A stretch of 35,882 bases of DNA from Bacteroidaceae bacterium. GTDB taxonomy: Bacteria > Bacteroidota > Bacteroidia > Bacteroidales > Bacteroidaceae. Below the pieces are notes generated by a model. It ran no database searches, was not told the DNA's origin, and saw only the letters and a program-made list of their open reading frames with translations. Positions 31,049-35,882 of the stretch are shown in pieces. The stretch lies in assembly GCA_017558175.1 (NCBI GenBank), contig JAFYWH010000106.1, forward strand, positions 1-35,882, read 5' to 3'. A program made the position numbers and the translations under genes. Position 1 is the first letter of the stretch, and each line of letters opens with the position of its first letter.

Positions 31049-32485
31049 ATGGCAGGATTAAAATCACTCTTGAAAGACACGGCCATCTATGGTATCAGCA
31101 GCATTGTAGGTCGATTCTTGAACTATCTGCTGGTGCCTATCTATGCGGCATCCATGTCGGCTGCATCGGGCGGTTATGGCGTGGTGACCGAAGTGTATGC
31201 TTGGACAGCCTTGCTGATGGTTATCCTTACATACGGCATGGAAACCAGTTTCTTCCGCTTCGTCAATAAGGATACGGAAGACCCGAAGAAAGTCTATTCC
31301 ACCGTGTTGACCATGGTGGGAAGCACCTCGTTGCTTTTCATCGCGGTGTGTATGACCTTCTTGAATCCTATCGCTTCGGCTATGGGTTATGCGGATCATC
31401 CGTGGTACATTGGTATGATGATGATGGTTATCGCCATGGATGCCTTCCAATGCTTGCCTTTCGCCTACTTGCGATACAAGAAGCGTCCGTTGGCGTTTGC
31501 CGGATTGAAGATGCTTTTCATTGTAATGAACATCGCCCTTAACCTTATATATTATGTAGGAATGGGCGGAAGCGATGTGTCTTATGCCTTTTTCTTCAAT
31601 TTAGTATGTACATCGACCATCATGCTTCTGCTCATACCTCAAATCAAGTTGGGTGGAGGTTTCGATGCGTCGTTGGCCAAGCGGATGTTGAAGTATGGTT
31701 ATCCCATTCTCATCCTCGGTATTGCCGGTATCTTGAATCAGGTGGCGGATAAGATCATCTTCCGTCATGTCTATCCGGGTGAAGATGCACAAGTGCAACT
31801 CGGTATCTATGGAGCTGCCAGTAAGATAGCCATGATTATGGCCATGCTCACGCAAGCTTTCCGCTATGCTTATGAGCCTTTTGTGTTTGCCAAGAGCAAG
31901 GATAAGGATAGCAAAGTAATGTATGCCAATGCGATGAAGTATTTCATCATCTTTACATTGTTGGCGTTCTTGGCGGTAGTCTTCTACATCGACATCTTGA
32001 AGTATATCCTCGCTCCTGATTATTGGTCGGGCTTGCGTGTCGTGCCGATTGTGATGATGGCAGAAATCTTCATGGGTGTATATTTCAACCTCTCGTTCTG
32101 GTATAAGCTGATTGACGAGACTAAGTGGGGAGCCTACTTCTCGTTTGCCGGATGTGCGGTGCTGATTGCTATCAATGTATTCTTCGTGCCCATCTATGGC
32201 TATATGGCTTGTGCTTGGGCAGGATTTGCCGGTTATGCCGTGGCGATGCTGCTTTCTTACTTTGTAGGACAGAAGAAGTATCCAATCAATTATGACTTGA
32301 AGTCGATAGGAAAGTATGTGGCTGCTGCCATTGCCTTGTATTTGGTATCCGAAGGCTTGCCATTCGAAAATGTTTGGGTATTGTTGGCTATCCGTACTGG
32401 TTTGTTGATGGCATTTGTGGCGTATATTGTGAAGAACGATTTTCCTTTGCGTAGTTTGCCGGTGATTGGTAAGTATTTCAGATAA
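31049..32485 (+). CDS. Polysaccharide flippase (MOP superfamily, Wzx-like)
   Basis: 478 aa with about 14 hydrophobic segments across the full length, beginning KDTAIYGISSIVGRFLNYLLVPIYA, the usual opening of the family. ATG 31049 is chosen over an in-frame TTG two codons upstream. Such proteins flip lipid-linked saccharides across the inner membrane; a role as lipid II or O-unit flippase is possible. No glycosyltransferases adjoin, so its substrate cannot be inferred. It is followed after 18 bases by a small helical protein gene and is probably co-transcribed with it. Confidence 0.9.
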   Translation: MAGLKSLLKDTAIYGISSIVGRFLNYLLVPIYAASMSAASGGYGVVTEVYAWTALLMVILTYGMETSFFRFVNKDTEDPKKVYSTVLTMVGSTSLLFIAVCMTFLNPIASAMGYADHPWYIGMMMMVIAMDAFQCLPFAYLRYKKRPLAFAGLKMLFIVMNIALNLIYYVGMGGSDVSYAFFFNLVCTSTIMLLLIPQIKLGGGFDASLAKRMLKYGYPILILGIAGILNQVADKIIFRHVYPGEDAQVQLGIYGAASKIAMIMAMLTQAFRYAYEPFVFAKSKDKDSKVMYANAMKYFIIFTLLAFLAVVFYIDILKYILAPDYWSGLRVVPIVMMAEIFMGVYFNLSFWYKLIDETKWGAYFSFAGCAVLIAINVFFVPIYGYMACAWAGFAGYAVAMLLSYFVGQKKYPINYDLKSIGKYVAAAIALYLVSEGLPFENVWVLLAIRTGLLMAFVAYIVKNDFPLRSLPVIGKYFR

Positions 32486-32503
32486 TCAGTAAAAAAGGAT
32501 TAG

Positions 32504-32893
32504 ATGATTAAGCAGGACTATCTCCTCCGCATGATTCAAGAAATCATTACCCTCTTGATCAATGCTTTACTGAACCGACAGAAAATACGCAAGGAAAGTT
32601 GGGTGGAGTATGATGACATTACCCGCCAAATCTTGGGTGTTCCTTCGGAAAGTTTGGTGGACATGAGTGCGGATGAAATCATCGCGCGATATCAAGATGA
32701 TCCTAACCAGATGGGAAAGACAGAACTGGCTGCTGTGACCTTGCTGAAGATATCGGATGAAATGGGAGATGAGCAGTTAGTGTTGAAATCGCGTTTGAAG
32801 CAAGATGGGCTTGCATTATTGGAATATGTACAAACAAAAGGCGATACGTTTTCCATTCAGCGGGTAGCATTAATTGCGATGCTGAAAGGATAA
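32504..32893 (+). CDS. Small helical protein, unknown function
   Basis: 129 aa, no signal peptide, no clear membrane segment; hydrophobic N-terminal helix MIKQDYLLRMIQEIITLLINALL and an acidic middle (SADEIIARYQDD). The N-terminus resembles DUF6483-type proteins, but I cannot confirm this. It follows the flippase by 18 bases and precedes the REP-like inverted repeat. It is conserved-looking (regular helical pattern, host codon use), not a random frame. Confidence 0.65.
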   Translation: MIKQDYLLRMIQEIITLLINALLNRQKIRKESWVEYDDITRQILGVPSESLVDMSADEIIARYQDDPNQMGKTELAAVTLLKISDEMGDEQLVLKSRLKQDGLALLEYVQTKGDTFSIQRVALIAMLKG

Positions 32894-32907
32894 TTTCTTA
32901 ACAAATT

Positions 32908-32984
32908 GTCATTCAGAGCGAAGCGAAGAATCTCGGAAACATCCACTTAATGTACTCGAGATCCTTCGCTTCGCTCTGGATGAC
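32908..32984. repeat. REP-like intergenic palindrome
   Basis: Two 28-bp arms (32908-32935 and 32957-32984) pair at 26 of 28 positions; the core is GAGCGAAGCGAAG facing CTTCGCTTCGCTC. The type is a well-known intergenic repeat in many bacterial genomes. It lies between convergent genes and would also work as a bidirectional terminator-like stem. Confidence 0.85.
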
Positions 32985-33033
32985 AAAAAATGTAGAAATT
33001 CTATTTTGACATATTTCCTTTGTTCATAGGAAA

Positions 33034-33444
33034 TTATTCTTTAGGATTTATCAGTTCTTCAATGGCTTGGATGAAAGCTTCGGCTTGAGGATAAAGTTCA
33101 TCTATTGTTTCTTTGTCGTTATAGATGAAATCATCATAATCTCCACTTTGTCTTTTTTCAAACAAGGTGTTGAATGTATTTCCGTGTTCTCTTGATAGTT
33201 TTCCTTTGGATACAAAATGTAATCCCAACATCGTCTTTACTCCATTGTGAGTTTGAGGCTGGATTTCATTCTTTATGAGCAATGCTATTGCTGCATAGTA
33301 ACAAGCGTAATAAAGTCGATTGACCGCAGCATTGTAAAATGATTCACGGCTCATAACGAGAGCTTCTTTCATCGTTTCGTGTGCACGTTGCAAACGATAA
33401 ATCATTAGGTCGAAACGTTCTTGTTCGGTGAGTTGTTGTTTCAT
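33034..33444 (-). CDS. HEPN-domain protein
   Basis: 136 aa, all helical; the core RLYYACYYAAIALL and the later SGDYDDF segment are typical of the PF05168 HEPN group paired with minimal nucleotidyltransferases. I do not see the RX4-6H ribonuclease motif in its usual C-terminal place; an R-x4-H at residues 17-22 is in the first helix and is probably coincidental. It overlaps the nucleotidyltransferase gene by 4 bp and is translated after it. HEPN/MNT pairs act as toxin-antitoxin modules where the MNT adenylylates HEPN, or as phosphotransfer-type modules. Confidence 0.82.
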   Translation of the reverse strand: MKQQLTEQERFDLMIYRLQRAHETMKEALVMSRESFYNAAVNRLYYACYYAAIALLIKNEIQPQTHNGVKTMLGLHFVSKGKLSREHGNTFNTLFEKRQSGDYDDFIYNDKETIDELYPQAEAFIQAIEELINPKE

Positions 33445-33758
33445 AATACAATTCCTTCGTTAACTACATTAATATAAAAAGGAGTACGGAAGGGACGATT
33501 CTCCCAGTCTTTTTTTAGCATTACCATTGGACTGATACTCACCCCAGTTTCCAACTCAATGTCGTAGAGAGGACTGGTAACCTCCATTTGTCTATTAAGA
33601 GAAAGACGGCTTTCTCCTTCCAGCAACACTAGCAGGTCAATGTCGCTATCCGGTCGTGCATCGCCACGAGCCTCCGAACCATAGAGGATGGTCTTGGCAT
33701 CGGGATCCACTCGTTTGATGGCTTCGGCTATGCGTTTTACAATTTCGGGACGTCTCAT
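33441..33758 (-). CDS. MNT-family minimal nucleotidyltransferase (antitoxin-like)
   Basis: 105 aa from ATG 33758 (MRRPEIVKR). The nucleotidyltransferase signature GSEARGDARPDSDIDLLVLL (GS-x9-DxD) carries the metal-binding Asp pair. An ATG at 33785 and a TTG at 33791 are in frame, but the -7 box at 33796-33789 would put initiation near 33783, which favours the later start. It overlaps the HEPN gene by 4 bp. Two-gene HEPN/MNT unit; MNT is expected to modify and silence the HEPN partner. Confidence 0.85.
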   Translation of the reverse strand: MRRPEIVKRIAEAIKRVDPDAKTILYGSEARGDARPDSDIDLLVLLEGESRLSLNRQMEVTSPLYDIELETGVSISPMVMLKKDWENRPFRTPFYINVVNEGIVL

Positions 33759-33788
33759 AAGCTTACGATTTGAATGATATCTCATCTG

Positions 33789-33796
33789 CAAAAATA
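33789..33796 (-). promoter_or_regulatory. -7 element of the MNT/HEPN promoter
   Basis: TATTTTTG on the minus strand matches TAnnTTTG; the -33 element is not recognisable. It decides the MNT start codon as described for that gene. Confidence 0.45.
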
Positions 33797-33912
33797 AACA
33801 ATTATATCGAATAGATGTTGGAAATCTTTGGTTTTCTTATTCTTGATGGGTATTTAATGGTTTTATTTTGTAGATATTGTACGGAATGTGATGCATATTT
33901 CAAGAGTTTTTG

Positions 33913-33920
33913 TACTTTTG
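33913..33920 (+). promoter_or_regulatory. -7 element upstream of the 6S-like RNA
   Basis: TACTTTTG matches TAnnTTTG exactly; initiation is expected about 33924-33926. The -33 region is weak. Confidence 0.5.
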
Positions 33921-33923
33921 CAG

Positions 33924-34140
33924 TTGGATGGAGGAATCTATCCAAAGACATTTGAAATAATATAGAGGCGTTATGTCTTCTTCTTGTAAGTGAAAAGCCT
34001 AGGAAACTTAATCACGGTAAACAAGATATGATATAATGGTCTCCACGCATATGCGTGGGGCTGTTATTCCCACATCTGTTTACCAAGGTTTTTCCTAGCA
34101 CCTTCACTTTAAGACGTGGCATACAGTTCCACGCTTCTTC
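33924..34140 (+). ncRNA. Structured RNA resembling 6S RNA
   Basis: No open frame; the sequence folds into one long interrupted hairpin. Pairs seen: AAGTGAA (33988-33994) with TTCACTT (34103-34109); GCcTAGGAAA (33997-34006) with TTTCCTAGC (34091-34099); GGTAAACA (34016-34023) with TGTTTACC (34077-34084); and a perfect CCACGCATATGCGTGG tip (34043-34058). Unpaired internal loops separate the stems, as in the 6S RNA open-complex mimic. A second hairpin CGTGG/CCACG (34115-34133) is at the 3' side, and TTGGAT/ATCCAA at the 5' side. A -7 box lies upstream. Size near 200 nt fits 6S RNA; the alternative is a leader or riboswitch of the downstream gene. Confidence 0.6.
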
Positions 34141-34175
34141 ATTAAAATGGTAACCATATATAATTTTAACAGGAA

Positions 34176-35417
34176 ATGAAAAAAGTATTTACGATGGTAT
34201 GTTTGATGTTTCTTGTAGTAACATCATCATTCGCACAGGAAGAACAACCCTATTGGGTTAAAGAGTTGAATGATTTGTATGCCCAAGTCAATCAATTCTG
34301 TCAACAGAAGGATTGGGGTAAAGTTTTAAAAGGTATGGATAGAGTGGAAAAGTTTTTCTATGCACAACCGGAAACGGAACGTGAGAAACATTTAGGCTCA
34401 AAAGATATCGGCTCTAACTTTTACTATAATTACACTTGTTATTCATCACTAGCAGGCAAAACGTCAAAAGCACTGCAGGCATTTGAAGAATATGCGAAAT
34501 ACATTACAAGCGAAAAAGAAGAAGCCAATCTTTTGTTGATAAACACGGATACAGACCTCGACCCAATACGGAACCACAAGAGATTCATTGCTTGTTTGGA
34601 AAGAATAAAACCGTATGGAGATTACATTCAGAAATTGAAAGATGCATCCTCTTATCAGGAAGGAACTGCACCCGAAGCAATTCGATTCCGTTATATGGCA
34701 CCCAATGATTCAAACTTAGTATTCCTTCGGCAACATTATAAGCTTGATAGTATAGCAGGTGCCGGTGATGAACTTTCAAAAATCAAGAACTTGTTGCATT
34801 GGGTACACGAAGTGGTACGCCACGATGGGAGTTCATATAATCCAGAGATAAAAAACACTCATGCTATCATTGAACTTTGCAAAAAAGAGAATCGAGGAGT
34901 AAACTGCCGTATGATGGCGCAGATGTTGGCCGAAGTTTATTTGGCTATGGGATTCAAAGCACGCTTTGTTACTTGTATTCCGCGTGAATTCATAAACGAT
35001 TGCCATGTTATCACAACTGTTTATAGTTGTACTTTGAACAAATGGGTGTGGGTTGACCCGACATTTGATGCTTATGTCACAGATGAAAACGGAACTATGC
35101 TTTCTATTTCAGAAGTACGTTCCCGACTTCGCACTGGTCAGGAATTACGTCTGAACGATTATTCTAACTGGAATCATCAGAACAAGCAAACCAAAGAAGA
35201 TTATTTGGAACGATATATGGCCAAGAACCTTTATTATCTTTCTTGCATAGAAGATAGCCGGTTTAATGCTGAGACCTTAGAAAAGGGACGCACAAATAGG
35301 CATTATATTTTGATGCCGTCCAAGGAATTAGATAAGGAAATAGAAGGAATTGGTCGTATTTATATCCGCTTTTCTGACGAGACTTGGTTTTGGCAATCTC
35401 CTTATGAGAACCTATAA
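34176..35417 (+). CDS. Secreted transglutaminase-like protein
   Basis: 413 aa with a signal peptide (MKKVFTMVCLMFLVVTSSFA|Q). The N-terminal part (about 25-145) is helical and partly TPR-like. The C-terminal half has the transglutaminase/protease core triad: Cys244 in NRGVNCRMMAQML, His277 in NDCHVITTVYS and Asp294 in WVWVDPTFDAYV. Such bacterial domains are cysteine peptidases or amidases as often as cross-linkers. Three further Cys residues lie in the core, so disulfides are possible outside the cytoplasm. A-rich codon use differs from the ruvB region. The start follows AACAGGAA by a few bases. A terminator follows at 35495-35529. Confidence 0.85.
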   Translation: MKKVFTMVCLMFLVVTSSFAQEEQPYWVKELNDLYAQVNQFCQQKDWGKVLKGMDRVEKFFYAQPETEREKHLGSKDIGSNFYYNYTCYSSLAGKTSKALQAFEEYAKYITSEKEEANLLLINTDTDLDPIRNHKRFIACLERIKPYGDYIQKLKDASSYQEGTAPEAIRFRYMAPNDSNLVFLRQHYKLDSIAGAGDELSKIKNLLHWVHEVVRHDGSSYNPEIKNTHAIIELCKKENRGVNCRMMAQMLAEVYLAMGFKARFVTCIPREFINDCHVITTVYSCTLNKWVWVDPTFDAYVTDENGTMLSISEVRSRLRTGQELRLNDYSNWNHQNKQTKEDYLERYMAKNLYYLSCIEDSRFNAETLEKGRTNRHYILMPSKELDKEIEGIGRIYIRFSDETWFWQSPYENL

Positions 35418-35494
35418 TCCAATAATCGGAAGTATAATTTACATGTGCTTAGAAGTTATTTGAATTGACAACGTTTCTGCTATAACAAAACAAG

Positions 35495-35529
35495 AACTCC
35501 CCCAAAGATGATTTTCTTTGGGGAGTTTT
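35495..35529. terminator. Bidirectional terminator between transglutaminase and helicase genes
   Basis: AACTCCCCCAAAGA (35495-35508) pairs with TCTTTGGGGAGTT (35515-35527) with a single bulged C; a short T run (TTTT) follows on the plus strand. The genes on either side converge. Confidence 0.8.
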
Positions 35530-35542
35530 AATGTATAATTAA

Positions 35543-35882
35543 TTATTTCTTCTTCGGCTTTCTACGAGCCCAACCTTCTTCCTCAAAATCAGGCTTTTCG
35601 CCCTTCAACCATTTGTTGTTTTCAGGAGCGAAGAACTTCATCCAATCATCCTTTTTCTTAGGACCGCGAGCTTCGGTATAACCACGCTCTTCACGGCTTG
35701 GCTTGGCCTTCTTTTCCTTCTTCGGTTCCTTTTCGGCCTTAGCTGGCTTTTCAGCTTTAGCAGACTTGCGTTCCTTCTTTGGAGCTTCGTCGCGTGAAGC
35801 ACGCTTCTTGCCACCCTTGTCGCTATTGCCATTGTTTTCTCCGGCGAGTTCCACTACGACCTTGCGACCTTTGATTCTTACC
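35543..35882 (-). CDS. C-terminal end of a DEAD-box RNA helicase
   Basis: The frame is open to the window edge, so the gene begins outside; about 112 residues are present. The first residues (VRIKGRKVVVELA) match the last strand of the DbpA-type RNA-binding domain that follows the helicase core. The rest is a highly charged tail of Lys/Glu/Arg (KKERKSAKAEKPAKAEKEPKK), ending DFEEEGWARRKPKKK, typical of basic tails of Bacteroidetes cold-shock DEAD-box helicases. The tail would bind RNA non-specifically. The helicase motifs themselves are not in the window, so the identification rests on the domain end and tail. Confidence 0.7.
   Translation of the reverse strand, partial: VRIKGRKVVVELAGENNGNSDKGGKKRASRDEAPKKERKSAKAEKPAKAEKEPKKEKKAKPSREERGYTEARGPKKKDDWMKFFAPENNKWLKGEKPDFEEEGWARRKPKKK

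Overview
This window is chromosomal DNA from a member of the Bacteroidales, most likely Bacteroidaceae (Bacteroides/Phocaeicola-like; genus not resolved). The evidence is a SusC/SusD pair, DUF2851, DUF3244, DUF1573 and DUF4221-type proteins, lipoprotein signals, several promoters with the Bacteroidetes TTTG-N20-TAnnTTTG pattern, and few strong Shine-Dalgarno sequences. No rRNA, tRNA, integrase, transposase or CRISPR array is visible.

Layout. 1-747: 3' end of a succinate dehydrogenase/fumarate reductase iron-sulfur subunit with its terminator, then a promoter-to-terminator unit that looks like a ~65-nt sRNA. 748-3824 (minus): M28 peptidase, hotdog thioesterase and dprA. 3900-9083 (minus): a susC-susD pair with a long purine-rich leader and its own terminator. 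9250-9310: first of three arrays of 17-bp AAACG...CGTTTT units at a 21-22 bp period. 9343-10611 (minus): DUF2851. 10694-14413 (plus): dapB, two signal peptidase I paralogues (the second lacks both catalytic residues) and a WbqC-like gene. 14465-19786 (plus): a Bro-N gene, then an accessory locus of a TPR membrane lipoprotein with a C-terminal HTH, a DUF3244 protein, a CxxC/DUF1573 lipoprotein, a 71-aa four-cysteine secreted peptide and a beta-propeller lipoprotein. 19787-20306: intergenic region holding the second array, a ~245-nt imperfect foldback and a terminator. 20307-24009 (minus): GH95 alpha-L-fucosidase and M16 protease. 24110-26180 (plus): LOG-family hydrolase, SIS-domain isomerase and PfkB kinase. 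26147-29799 (minus): M1 aminopeptidase and mnmA, divergent from ruvB across the third array. 29925-32893 (plus): ruvB, flippase and a small helical protein. 33034-33758 (minus): HEPN/MNT pair. 33924-34140: a structured RNA resembling 6S RNA. 34176-35417: secreted transglutaminase-like protein. 35543-35882 (minus): C-terminal end of a DEAD-box RNA helicase.

Most of the window is housekeeping or envelope biology. The parts least explained by known biology are the three tandem palindromic arrays, the foldback at about 19970-20214, and the secreted-peptide/propeller locus at 15302-19786. The last combines a membrane-anchored regulator, a promoter, a small disulfide-capable peptide, a CxxC lipoprotein and a propeller lipoprotein in a way that suggests an envelope peptide-signalling or sensing system.
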